A program made the position numbers and the translations under genes. A DNA stretch of 13,599 nt, taken from positions 1 to 13,599 of the forward strand of contig JAHEAK010000066.1 in NCBI GenBank assembly GCA_024642805.1, read 5' to 3'. A model generated the notes under the pieces. It did not search any database. It saw only the letters and a list, made by a program, of their open reading frames with translations, and had not been told where the DNA came from. Positions 6,567 to 13,558 of this stretch are shown here, in pieces. The first letter of the stretch is position 1. Each line of letters starts with the position of its first letter. Source of the DNA: Kofleriaceae bacterium. GTDB lineage: Bacteria; Myxococcota_A; Polyangia; Haliangiales; Haliangiaceae.

Positions 6567-7463
6567 ATGAAACACCTCATCGCAGCATTCGCCATTCTCA
6601 CGTGCAGCGTCGCGTGCGGCGGCGGATCTGGAAATTCCCAGCTCAAGCGACGGGTCACCTACGAGCACCTGGCGCCTTTGCCAGCCGAGCAGCGCGGCCA
6701 TGAACTCGAGGTCTACAAAGACGTCTTCATGGCCAGCTGGCAGCTGGAATACACCAAGGGACTCATCGCCGGTGCCGAGCTCGAAATCAAGATCGCCAAG
6801 AACGATCTAGCCAGCGCCAAGATCAGCGCCAAATCGGCGGGCATCGAGATGAAGGCCGCCGACGAGAGCGGCGAGCTCAATCGCACCAGCGAAGCCACTC
6901 GTGGCGAGCAAGTCGCCCGCCTCGAGATCGACATGAACAAGGTAAAGCTCGATCGAGCCAAGACCAATCTCACCTATCTCAAAAAGCGCCTGTCCTATGA
7001 GGAGCGCATGCACCGCAGTCGCGAAGCCGAGCTCGAGAGTGTGAAAGCTGACAGCCTGAAAGGTGCCGGCATCAAGCCGCCAGGCTTTGAAGCCAGCAAG
7101 TACAAGGCGCAATTCAAGGATCGCCAGTCGCAGGCCAAAGCCAGCGAAGCGGAAGTTAACGACCTGCAAAAGCAGGTGGCCGCGCTCGACGCCAAGTTGG
7201 CCGCCGCCAAGCAAGCCGTCGAGCTCACCAAAGCGGGCGGGAAAGCACAGCCCGAAGAAGCAGTAACGCCGACCGAGCCCATCGAGCCTCTCGAGCCCAT
7301 CGAGCCGGTCGTGCCTGATGAGTCCGCGCAACCCGAGAATCCTGAGGCTGCCACGCCAGACGCGAGCAGTTCTCCCGCGACGGCGCCCGCGAGCAAGCCC
7401 GCCCCCGCACCCACAGCCGGCAGCGCGCCAACCCCTCTTACCCCAGCACCGAAGGGCAACTAG
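6567..7463 (+). CDS. Coiled-coil lipoprotein with Pro-rich C-terminal tail (paralog 1)
   Basis: A 298-residue lipoprotein of unrecognised family. The signal peptide ends SVAC with Cys17. Residues 26-43 carry a LKRRVTYEHLAPLPAEQR segment. Residues about 45-225 are charged, Ala/Lys/Glu-rich helix, predicted to be coiled coil, broken at 166-174 by GAGIKPPGF. Residues 227-298 form a low-complexity tail, first Glu/Pro/Ile repeats (EPIEPLEPIEP), then Pro/Ala/Ser/Thr. The next gene encodes a protein with the same plan: PAEQR matches PAEER, IKPPGFEASKY matches MPKGFNLDKF, and QSQAKASEAE matches QQSAKASQAN. Only this copy has the tail. Such a protein could be a periplasmic spacer or scaffold with the tail crossing peptidoglycan; this is speculation. 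It follows the CAP gene by 27 bases and is probably co-transcribed with the next gene. Confidence 0.8.
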   Translation: MKHLIAAFAILTCSVACGGGSGNSQLKRRVTYEHLAPLPAEQRGHELEVYKDVFMASWQLEYTKGLIAGAELEIKIAKNDLASAKISAKSAGIEMKAADESGELNRTSEATRGEQVARLEIDMNKVKLDRAKTNLTYLKKRLSYEERMHRSREAELESVKADSLKGAGIKPPGFEASKYKAQFKDRQSQAKASEAEVNDLQKQVAALDAKLAAAKQAVELTKAGGKAQPEEAVTPTEPIEPLEPIEPVVPDESAQPENPEAATPDASSSPATAPASKPAPAPTAGSAPTPLTPAPKGN

Positions 7464-7465
7464 AC

Positions 7466-8149
7466 ATGCGCAAAACGATGTCTCTCCATTCACAACGCAT
7501 TTCCCTCGCCGCTCTGGTGTTGCTGATGTCGGCAAGTGCCCTCATGGCCTGTGGCGGCAAGGATGCCCCGACGATCAAGTATCGTCTCGACATGTCGACG
7601 ATCTCGCAGACCCCCGCGGAAGAACGCGAGACGGTCGCCGATGCCTACAGCCTCGCCTATCAGGCGCAACTTGAGCGTGCCCACACCGAGTGGGAACTCA
7701 AAGACACCAAGTACGCCCTGCAGATTGCCAAGGCACGACAGGATCAGCGCAAGCACGAAGAGCGTATTGCCAAATTGGAAGGCAAGCGCAGCGAGATGGC
7801 GTTCATGGCTAGCCTGGCCGACAACGCGCTCAAACTGCTCAATGGTATGAAGAAACAGACCATCGCTCAAAAGGGCGAGATTCGTTACCTCAAGGCCCAG
7901 CGCAAGTTCTTGCGTAAGCAGCTTGCCTACAACGATGCCCAAATTCTCGCGACGGAAGCTGCCTTCGAGCTCGCCAAAGCCAAGCTTTGCAAACAGCGAG
8001 GCACCATGCCAAAGGGCTTCAATCTCGACAAATTCGTCAGCCAAGATCGCTCCTTCAAAGCGCGAGCGAGCAAGCGCCAACAAAGCGCCAAGGCATCGCA
8101 GGCCAACGCCATCGCTCTGGAAAAAGCCTGGAAGAATGCCAGCAAGTGA
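7466..8149 (+). CDS. Coiled-coil lipoprotein (paralog 2)
   Basis: A 227-residue lipoprotein beginning two bases after the stop of its paralog, so the two are almost certainly one operon; a GAAGGG sequence at 7451-7456 inside the end of the first gene can serve as its ribosome binding site. The signal peptide ends ALMAC with Cys29. Residues 38-60 match the corresponding segment of paralog 1 (TPAEER). Residues about 60-175 are charged helix, likely coiled coil, and the break at 180-190 (TMPKGFNLDKF) is followed by a Lys/Arg/Ser-rich helix containing RQQSAKASQAN. It lacks the Pro-rich tail of paralog 1. Cys175 is a lone cysteine in the mature part. No named family is recognised. The pairing suggests a hetero-oligomeric coiled coil, which is an inference. 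Confidence 0.82.
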   Translation: MRKTMSLHSQRISLAALVLLMSASALMACGGKDAPTIKYRLDMSTISQTPAEERETVADAYSLAYQAQLERAHTEWELKDTKYALQIAKARQDQRKHEERIAKLEGKRSEMAFMASLADNALKLLNGMKKQTIAQKGEIRYLKAQRKFLRKQLAYNDAQILATEAAFELAKAKLCKQRGTMPKGFNLDKFVSQDRSFKARASKRQQSAKASQANAIALEKAWKNASK

Positions 8150-8156
8150 GCAAGTA

Positions 8157-8173
8157 CGGGTGCCTGAAACCCG
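8157..8173 (+). terminator. Short hairpin after the lipoprotein pair
   Basis: CGGGT at 8157-8161 pairs with ACCCG at 8169-8173 across a 7-base loop, eight bases after the stop of paralog 2. The stem is only 5 bp with no T tract, so it is more likely an attenuating structure or chance than a full terminator. Confidence 0.15.
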
Positions 8174-8183
8174 GCTAGCTGCG

Positions 8184-8189
8184 TATACT
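8184..8189 (+). promoter_or_regulatory. Candidate -10 element for the kinase gene
   Basis: TATACT stands out in GC-rich surroundings and lies eight bases before the ATG at 8198. No convincing -35 is visible 16-18 bases upstream, and no Shine-Dalgarno sequence precedes the ATG. If real, the transcript would be leaderless. Confidence 0.25.
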
Positions 8190-8197
8190 TAAGCTCT

Positions 8198-10084
8198 ATG
8201 GCAGACGAGGGGCTGGGCGCGAGTATCCAGCTTGGCGAGTACATTCTTGGGGAGCTCCTCGCCGCCGGCGGTATGGCGGAGATCTATCACGCGACCTGCT
8301 CCAATGCCGGTCGCTTCCGCAAGCCGATCGTGCTCAAGCGCATGCACGAGCACCTGGCTCGCGATCGCGAGTTCGTGACCATGTTCGTCGACGAAGCGCG
8401 CATCTCGACGCGCCTCGATCATCCCAACATCGTCCAGCTCTATGATTTCCAAGCCACCTCCGATGGCCTGTACATCATTCTCGAATATGTAGACGGGCCC
8501 GATCTGCTCTCGCTCCTCAAAGGTGGCGCGCGCAGGCGAACAGCGATGCCCGCCGAGATTGCCGTCTACATCCTGTGCCACGTGCTCGAAGCCCTCGACT
8601 ATGCGCACAGTGTCGAACTCAGCGGTCGCAACATGGGCGTGGTCCATCGCGATGTCTCGCCTGGCAACGTGCTCATCAGCCGACAGGGCCACGTCAAGCT
8701 CGCCGACTTCGGTATTGCGCGCGCAAACGATCGCCAGCGCGAGACCGCAACCGGCACGCTCAAGGGCAAGTACGGCTATATGTCGCCCGAGCAAGTCGAG
8801 GCCAAACATCTCGATGGTCGCTCTGATGTGTTTGCCGCCGCCATCGTGCTCTCCGAGCTCTTGATGTCCAAGCGACTCTTTGCCGCGCCAAACCAGCTCG
8901 ATGTTCTGCTGATGGTGCGCAGCGCTGACCTTTCTCGCCTGCACCAAAACGCCAGCCACATCGATCCCGAGCTACTGGCCATCATCGTCAAAGCCTTGCA
9001 GCGTGATCGCGTGGATCGCTACGCCAGTGCCGGTGACTTTCGCGATGCCCTAGCGGACTGGCTGTCTAGGGGAACCACGCGCATGAGCGCGCAAGTGCTC
9101 AAGGGCTACATCGAGGAGCTGGAGAGCGGCGGTTTCATCAAGCGTGCGACGCGTGGCGAAGGCCCCAACTCGATCACGATCAGCGGCACCAACACCCAGG
9201 CCGCCTCGCAAGGCGCGCAGCAAGCAGCGCAGCTCGGGCGACAGATCTTCGACCTCGGCACGATGGTGACCGATCAGATGGACATGACCCTGGGCGCGGC
9301 TGGCGTGACCGTCATCAGCAGTCGACCCGAGGCCCTGCGCAACATCGACGATCAGCCGCTTTCCAAACCTGTGCATACGCAAGAGGCCCTGCGCCTCGGT
9401 CGTGGCGAGCTTGGCACCCTCATGCCGATGGATCTCATTGGCGGCATCGCCAGCAGCAAGCGCTCTGGTCTGCTGACGCTCGACCGCGATACCGTGATGA
9501 AAGAGGTCTACTTCGTCGATGGCCATCCCATCTTCGTGGCCTCCAACGATCCGCAGGAGCGTTTCGGCCAGTTCCTGCTCTTGCGCGGGCTCTTGACCGA
9601 ACGACAACTGGACAAAGCCATCGCCACCATGCCGCACTTCGGTGGCCGCCTCGGCCAGGCCCTCGTGGGTCTAAAGCTCTTGCGTCCCGTCGACGCAGTG
9701 CAGTTACTCACCGAGCAAGTCAGAGAAAAACTCTTACGCTGTTGTTGTTGGGAAGAGGGGCGCTTCGTGTGGCAGGAGGGCGCAACCAACCCCCATGAGA
9801 TCGTGCCCCTGCACCTGAGCAGTTTTCGCATCGTCGCGCGCGGTGTTCAGCTCCTGCCCGAAGAACAGCTGTCCAACTGGTCGCAGGCACACCTGGAGTC
9901 GCGCCCGAATCTGGCCGCCATGGCCCCCTACGAGGAGTATGGCTTTGGTCCCTCGCTGAGCAAGCGACTCGAGTCTCTCGATGGCACGCGCAGCGTCGGC
10001 GAGGTCGTGAGTTCGGTCTCGGGCAAGGGCACCCGGGTCTTGTCGGCGGCCGTCTACGCGCTGATGGCCTGCGCGAAGGTCTAG
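8198..10084 (+). CDS. Hanks-type Ser/Thr protein kinase with C-terminal DUF4388/PATAN-like module
   Basis: A 628-residue protein with no transmembrane segment, so probably cytoplasmic. The kinase domain spans about residues 14-290. It has the glycine loop LLAAGGMAEIY at 20-30, ATP-binding Lys47, helix-C Glu66 in DEAR, the catalytic loop HRDVSPGN with Asp152 and Asn157, DFG at 170-172, and SPE at 196-198 in place of APE. All key catalytic residues are present, so it should be active. After a Gln/Ala/Thr-rich linker (about 320-400), residues 404-560 resemble DUF4388 (PATAN): GTLMPMDLIGGIASSKRSGLLTL and YFVDGHPIFV. DUF4388 is found fused to signalling domains in myxobacteria and related groups. 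A three-Cys run follows at 515-517. The gene lies 48 bases after the coiled-coil lipoprotein pair and abuts the convergent patatin gene. Its substrates are unknown. Confidence 0.9.
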   Translation: MADEGLGASIQLGEYILGELLAAGGMAEIYHATCSNAGRFRKPIVLKRMHEHLARDREFVTMFVDEARISTRLDHPNIVQLYDFQATSDGLYIILEYVDGPDLLSLLKGGARRRTAMPAEIAVYILCHVLEALDYAHSVELSGRNMGVVHRDVSPGNVLISRQGHVKLADFGIARANDRQRETATGTLKGKYGYMSPEQVEAKHLDGRSDVFAAAIVLSELLMSKRLFAAPNQLDVLLMVRSADLSRLHQNASHIDPELLAIIVKALQRDRVDRYASAGDFRDALADWLSRGTTRMSAQVLKGYIEELESGGFIKRATRGEGPNSITISGTNTQAASQGAQQAAQLGRQIFDLGTMVTDQMDMTLGAAGVTVISSRPEALRNIDDQPLSKPVHTQEALRLGRGELGTLMPMDLIGGIASSKRSGLLTLDRDTVMKEVYFVDGHPIFVASNDPQERFGQFLLLRGLLTERQLDKAIATMPHFGGRLGQALVGLKLLRPVDAVQLLTEQVREKLLRCCCWEEGRFVWQEGATNPHEIVPLHLSSFRIVARGVQLLPEEQLSNWSQAHLESRPNLAAMAPYEEYGFGPSLSKRLESLDGTRSVGEVVSSVSGKGTRVLSAAVYALMACAKV

Positions 10085-10843
10085 TTACACGCAGACCACG
10101 CAATCGCTGCCAAGGCTGCGGCCGAGGGCGCGCCGGGTGAGGTCTTCGGCCATGCGCATGGCCTCGACACCACGGTGCAAGCGGAAGGGATTGGCGCGCG
10201 GCAGGTCTTGCATCTGCAAGCTCATCATGTGCTCGCGCTTGGGAATCTTCAGCGATGCGCTGCCCGCTCGCCGCCAGGGAGAGCGCGAACCGAGGTGGTG
10301 ATAGAAGACGCGCTCCTGGCTGTGCATGCCGAGCAGGCCAGGTCGGTCGGCGATGCCACCATCGGAGAGCAAGCGACCTTCGCGACGCACCGGATGAAAG
10401 AGGACCGGCAAGGCACAGGAGGCCTGCATGGCGCTGGCCAGATCGCCGCTCTCGACGACGCTGGTCGTGCGCGAGCCGAGATCGAAGACCGAGAGACTAA
10501 CGGGCACGCGACACTCTTCGAAGCGCTGCACCGGCAAGAGCTCGTCGAGCTTCTTGCGAAAGAGCTCACCGCGCAAAAGGCCTAGACCAGGTGCGGGATC
10601 CCAGAAGTCAGCGCGGCGCACCTTAATGAGCTCGCGCTTGATCTCGCTGGCCGCAAGTCCCGCAGCATAAAAGCCCGCCACCAGCGCGCCGGCGCTCGAC
10701 CCCGAGAGACGGGTTGGCCGCAGTCCCTCGGCCTCAAGGGCAACGAGCATGCCGGTATGGGCAAAGAAGCCGAAGAAGCCCGATGACATGCCCAGGGCAA
10801 AAGGCTTCGCCTGCAGCCACTCGCCTAGCGTTTGCTTGCTCAT
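10085..10843 (-). CDS. Patatin-like phospholipase/esterase
   Basis: A 252-residue protein from the ATG at 10843; a GTG five codons upstream at 10858 is an alternative start. Patatin-like enzymes hydrolyse acyl esters with a Ser-Asp dyad. The nucleophile motif GSSAG is at 48-52 (Ser50) and the catalytic DGG at 161-163 (Asp161). The glycine-rich oxyanion segment is SSGFFGFFAHTG at about 20-31, less canonical than the usual GGGxxG form but with the HxG pattern before the helix leading to the nucleophile. No signal peptide is seen, so it probably acts in the cytoplasm on lipids or acyl esters; RssA-like family members have no settled substrate. It lies 61 bases downstream of arfB on the same strand, likely one transcription unit. 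Its stop codon directly touches the stop codon of the kinase gene. Confidence 0.85.
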   Translation of the reverse strand: MSKQTLGEWLQAKPFALGMSSGFFGFFAHTGMLVALEAEGLRPTRLSGSSAGALVAGFYAAGLAASEIKRELIKVRRADFWDPAPGLGLLRGELFRKKLDELLPVQRFEECRVPVSLSVFDLGSRTTSVVESGDLASAMQASCALPVLFHPVRREGRLLSDGGIADRPGLLGMHSQERVFYHHLGSRSPWRRAGSASLKIPKREHMMSLQMQDLPRANPFRLHRGVEAMRMAEDLTRRALGRSLGSDCVVCV

Positions 10844-10904
10844 GCCACTAGGTAGCACGAACCCGTCAGCCGAACACGAAGCCCGAGCCTGCCAGCGAGG
10901 AACG

Positions 10905-11330
10905 CTAGTCGTCTCCGCGGCTTCCCCGGGACTTCTTCACATCCGAGCGGCGCTTCTTGCCCTCGAGTCTGCGCTTGACGGAGGCCTTGGTCGGCTTGGT
11001 CGCGCGGCGCTTCTTGGGCCGCACCAGGGCTTGCCGCACCTGCTCGGCGAGCTTGCGGCGAGCCTCCTCGCGGTTGCGAAGCTGGGTGCGGAACTCCTCA
11101 CAGGTGACGATGAGCTCGCCGGCCTCCGTGAGCTTGTTGGCGAGTCGGCGCAAAAGGTAGCTACGATCTGTAGCGCCGAGCGCGACACTTTCGGCGGGCG
11201 CCCAACGAAGCTCAACCTTGGTACTCACTTTGTTGACGTTCTGGCCGCCAGGACCTGTGGAGCGCGCGAAGGATTCCTGCACTTCACTGGCGGGAATCAA
11301 CAGCCCTGCCTGCACTCGGATGTCTCTCAT
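10905..11330 (-). CDS. arfB: ArfB (YaeJ) alternative ribosome-rescue peptidyl-tRNA hydrolase
   Basis: A 141-residue protein from the ATG at 11330, chosen because it matches the family start (MRDIRVQAG) and usual length of about 140; an in-frame ATG at 11396 would add 22 residues. ArfB releases stalled peptides on ribosomes lacking a stop codon. The GGQ motif is at 28-30 in STGPGGQNVNKVSTKVELRW, which resembles the catalytic domain of release factors. The last 35 or so residues are Lys/Arg-rich (PKKRRATKPTKASVKRRLEG), matching the tail that ArfB inserts in the empty mRNA channel. The protein is cytoplasmic. It is followed on the same strand by the patatin-like gene and is divergent from the VWA lipoprotein gene. 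Confidence 0.93.
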   Translation of the reverse strand: MRDIRVQAGLLIPASEVQESFARSTGPGGQNVNKVSTKVELRWAPAESVALGATDRSYLLRRLANKLTEAGELIVTCEEFRTQLRNREEARRKLAEQVRQALVRPKKRRATKPTKASVKRRLEGKKRRSDVKKSRGSRGDD

Positions 11331-11504
11331 GTTCGCCACGACCAGCCTTCGCCGCGTGCGCCATTGGGCCAGCGAATCACGGTGCCGAGCTGTCATACCA
11401 GATTTGCCGCCCGCCCGTCCAAAACAAGAAGTAGCCGAAGAAATGCCTCAGGAAGCGGCTAGGATGCCATCGCGCTCATCCTCTCTTTGCACTCGAGACC
11501 AGCC

Positions 11505-11508
11505 GGAG
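11505..11508 (+). promoter_or_regulatory. Ribosome binding site of the VWA lipoprotein gene
   Basis: GGAG seven bases before the ATG at 11516, supporting that start. The 185-base divergent gap between arfB and this gene (11331-11515) must hold promoters for both directions, but I saw no convincing -35/-10 pair in it. Confidence 0.5.
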
Positions 11509-11515
11509 ACACGCC

Positions 11516-12589
11516 ATGTTCCACATCAAGACGCAACGACTCTTCCCCTGCTTCGCCTTCGCTCTCGCCGCGTGCGGTGCCACAGGCACGATGGATGGCG
11601 ATGGCAATGGACAGGCGGCCGACAGTGGAGCCGTCGGCCGAGCGGATGCCAACAACAACCTCAACTTCACTGATGCGTCGTGCGGCGCGCAGACCGAGGA
11701 GATTCCCCTCGTCGAGATCAACGATCCGCCCGACCTGCTCATCGTCCTCGACAAGAGCGGCTCGATGGATACGCCTCCTGGCTTTCCCTTCCCCTTCTCA
11801 CCGACCAAGTGGGACATCATGGAAGACGCGCTCAACTCGATCACCTCGACGTACAACAACAACATTCGCTTCGGCCTCTCGGTCTTTCCAAACGGCGGTC
11901 CCAATCTGTGCGGCGTGCTGAGCGGTGCCGATGTGCCCGTCGATCTGGGGCAGGCTCCCGCTATTAGCTCGTGGCTCGCAGGCAACTCGCCAAACGGCAA
12001 CACGCCCGCGCACCTTGCTCTGCAAAACGCATCGAGCATCTACGCTGGCCTGCCCGCCAACCCCGCCGGTCAGTACGTACTCTTTGCGACCGATGGCGTT
12101 CCCAACTGTGGCGGCACGCCTCCCGTCCCCGATCAGGGAACCGGTACCGAGACCGTAGCCGCTGTGCAGGCCTTGGCCGCGCAGGGCGTCAACACCTTCG
12201 TGCTCGGCTTCGGTGATGTTCTGGGTCTCGATCCCGGCGTGCTCAACGATGCCGCGCAAGCGGGCGGAGAAGCAAAGCCTGGCGGACCTCCCTACTACTA
12301 CGCCGCCAACGACGCCAACAGCCTGCAGACCGCGCTCATGCAGATCGCTGGCGGCATCATCTTGCCTTCGTGCTCCTTCACGGTCTCGGCCACGCCTCCG
12401 GATCCCAACCTGGTCACCGTGACGGTCAACGGCACGCCCATTCCTCGCGACCCGGGCCACAACAACGGTTGGGACTACCATCCCGATGCCAGCACGATCA
12501 CCTTCTTCGGCATGGCCTGCGAGCAAGTGCAAACCGGAAATACCGAGGTGAGCTTCGTTTTCGGCTGTCCCGGCCCGACGATCGAATAG
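11516..12589 (+). CDS. VWA-domain lipoprotein
   Basis: A 357-residue lipoprotein. The signal ends ALAAC with Cys20; a Gly/Asp/Asn-rich linker follows to about residue 55. The von Willebrand factor A domain begins at about 70 with a complete MIDAS metal site: DKSGS at 79-83, Thr163 in GNTPAH and Asp193 in ATDGVPN. VWA domains bind protein partners through the coordinated metal ion, so a surface or periplasmic binding role is likely; no enzyme activity is expected. The part after about residue 270 has paired-looking Cys residues and a beta-rich stretch (SCSFTVSATPPDPNLVTVTV) that may form a small extra domain. The GGAG ribosome binding site fits the chosen start. This style of single VWA lipoprotein is frequent in Myxococcota, where partners are unknown. 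It precedes the thioesterase genes by 70 bases. Confidence 0.9.
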   Translation: MFHIKTQRLFPCFAFALAACGATGTMDGDGNGQAADSGAVGRADANNNLNFTDASCGAQTEEIPLVEINDPPDLLIVLDKSGSMDTPPGFPFPFSPTKWDIMEDALNSITSTYNNNIRFGLSVFPNGGPNLCGVLSGADVPVDLGQAPAISSWLAGNSPNGNTPAHLALQNASSIYAGLPANPAGQYVLFATDGVPNCGGTPPVPDQGTGTETVAAVQALAAQGVNTFVLGFGDVLGLDPGVLNDAAQAGGEAKPGGPPYYYAANDANSLQTALMQIAGGIILPSCSFTVSATPPDPNLVTVTVNGTPIPRDPGHNNGWDYHPDASTITFFGMACEQVQTGNTEVSFVFGCPGPTIE

Positions 12590-12618
12590 CACCCGCCACG
12601 GCAAGCGCTGCACGCGCG

Positions 12619-12648
12619 GCCCAGAAAGCCGCCCAGAAGGCGTATAGT
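12619..12648 (+). promoter_or_regulatory. Candidate promoter with tandem 12-bp direct repeats for the thioesterase operon
   Basis: GCCCAGAAAGCC at 12619-12630 is followed directly by GCCCAGAAGGCG at 12631-12642, ten of twelve bases identical. A -10-like TATAGT at 12643-12648 abuts the second copy. The repeats cover the place where a -35 would be, and no -35 consensus is visible. This could be an activator-dependent promoter, but the match could also be chance. Confidence 0.25.
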
Positions 12649-12659
12649 GCGGCGCAGCC

Positions 12660-13118
12660 ATGACGGTTTCTGAAGAGCAACTACGAGCGCTAGACCAGCT
12701 GATGCGGCTGGCGCCTCACAATGCCTTCCTCGGCATGCATCTCACGCGGGTCGACGAGGGCTTCCTGATCACCGAGCTGCCCTATCGCGAGGATCTGGTC
12801 GGCAACCCGGAGAGCGGGGCCCTGCACGGCGGTGTGGTCACCACCATGCTCGACGCCTCCTGCGGCCTGTCTGTGATGGTCGCGCTTGGCCGCCTCACGC
12901 GCATTGCCACTCTCGATCTGCGCATCGACTATCTCAAGCCGACGCGCGCCAAGCAGACCCTGTACAACCGCTCCCACTGCTACAAGCTCACCAAGCAGGT
13001 CGCCTTCGTGCAAGGCACGGCGTACCACCTGGGCGAGGACGGCGAGATCGATGAAGTCGCCAGAGCTACCGGAACCTTCATGGTGCTGAGCGCTCGCTCC
13101 TCGGGGAGGGTGGCATGA
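12660..13118 (+). CDS. PaaI-type hotdog-fold thioesterase 1
   Basis: A 152-residue protein of the PaaI/4HBT hotdog family, which hydrolyses acyl-CoA thioesters. The signature GALHGGVVTTMLDASCG is at 53-69, with His56 and the likely catalytic Asp65 in the central helix. LRIDYLKPT at about 83-91 and the VAFVQGTAYHLGEDG strand fit the rest of the fold. The acyl substrate cannot be told from sequence. It is cytoplasmic. The stop codon overlaps the next start as ATGA, so the two thioesterases are translated from one message. A -10-like TATAGT lies 11 bases before the ATG and no Shine-Dalgarno sequence is seen. Confidence 0.88.
   Translation: MTVSEEQLRALDQLMRLAPHNAFLGMHLTRVDEGFLITELPYREDLVGNPESGALHGGVVTTMLDASCGLSVMVALGRLTRIATLDLRIDYLKPTRAKQTLYNRSHCYKLTKQVAFVQGTAYHLGEDGEIDEVARATGTFMVLSARSSGRVA
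13103..13110 (+). promoter_or_regulatory. Ribosome binding site of thioesterase 2
   Basis: GGGGAGGG inside the 3' end of the first thioesterase gene, four bases before the ATG at 13115. Together with the 4-base overlap it indicates translational coupling. Confidence 0.55.
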
Positions 13119-13558
13119 GCACTCTCGACTGCATCCGACAGGCCCGCGAGCTGGCCAACCCGCAGCTTTTGGTCGATCGCATTCCCTACGCCAAGCAGAT
13201 GGGCATCAGCATGTCCTTGCAGGACAAGACCCTCGTCGGGCAGATGGATTTTTCCCAACACCTGATCGGCGACATCGGCGTTGGCGCACTGCACGGCGGC
13301 ACCATCGGGGCGCTTTTGGAATCGACCGCCATCTTCACCCTTCTTTGGGAAGTTGAAGAGACGCAGATGCCCAAGACGATCAATCTCACCGTCGAGTATC
13401 TGCGCTCTGGGCGTCCCAAGACCACCTATGCCAGTGCCGAGATCACCCGCCACGGTCGTCGAGTCGCCAACGTGCGCGCCACGGCCTGGCAGGATGATCC
13501 TACCAAGCCCATCGCGGCGGCCTACGCGCACTTTCTCTTGGTGCCTGCTCTGCCATGA
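13115..13558 (+). CDS. PaaI-type hotdog-fold thioesterase 2
   Basis: A 147-residue hotdog-fold protein, a distant relative of the preceding gene product rather than a recent copy. The signature GALHGGTIGALLESTA is at 57-72, with His60, and Glu69 in the position held by Asp65 in thioesterase 1. NLTVEYLRSGRP and the strand around VRATAW fit PaaI-like enzymes. The acidic residue differs, which in this family can go with different substrate preference. Two coupled hotdog genes may form a mixed oligomer or act on different acyl-CoAs; the sequence does not decide this. Its stop overlaps a further start codon as ATGA. Confidence 0.87.
   Translation: MSTLDCIRQARELANPQLLVDRIPYAKQMGISMSLQDKTLVGQMDFSQHLIGDIGVGALHGGTIGALLESTAIFTLLWEVEETQMPKTINLTVEYLRSGRPKTTYASAEITRHGRRVANVRATAWQDDPTKPIAAAYAHFLLVPALP

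Noticed and set aside
8255..8290. Kinase glycine loop with Ala instead of the first Gly (AAGGMAEIY)
   Set aside because: This form is common in kinases of myxobacteria, and the remaining catalytic residues are intact, so it is not evidence for a pseudokinase.
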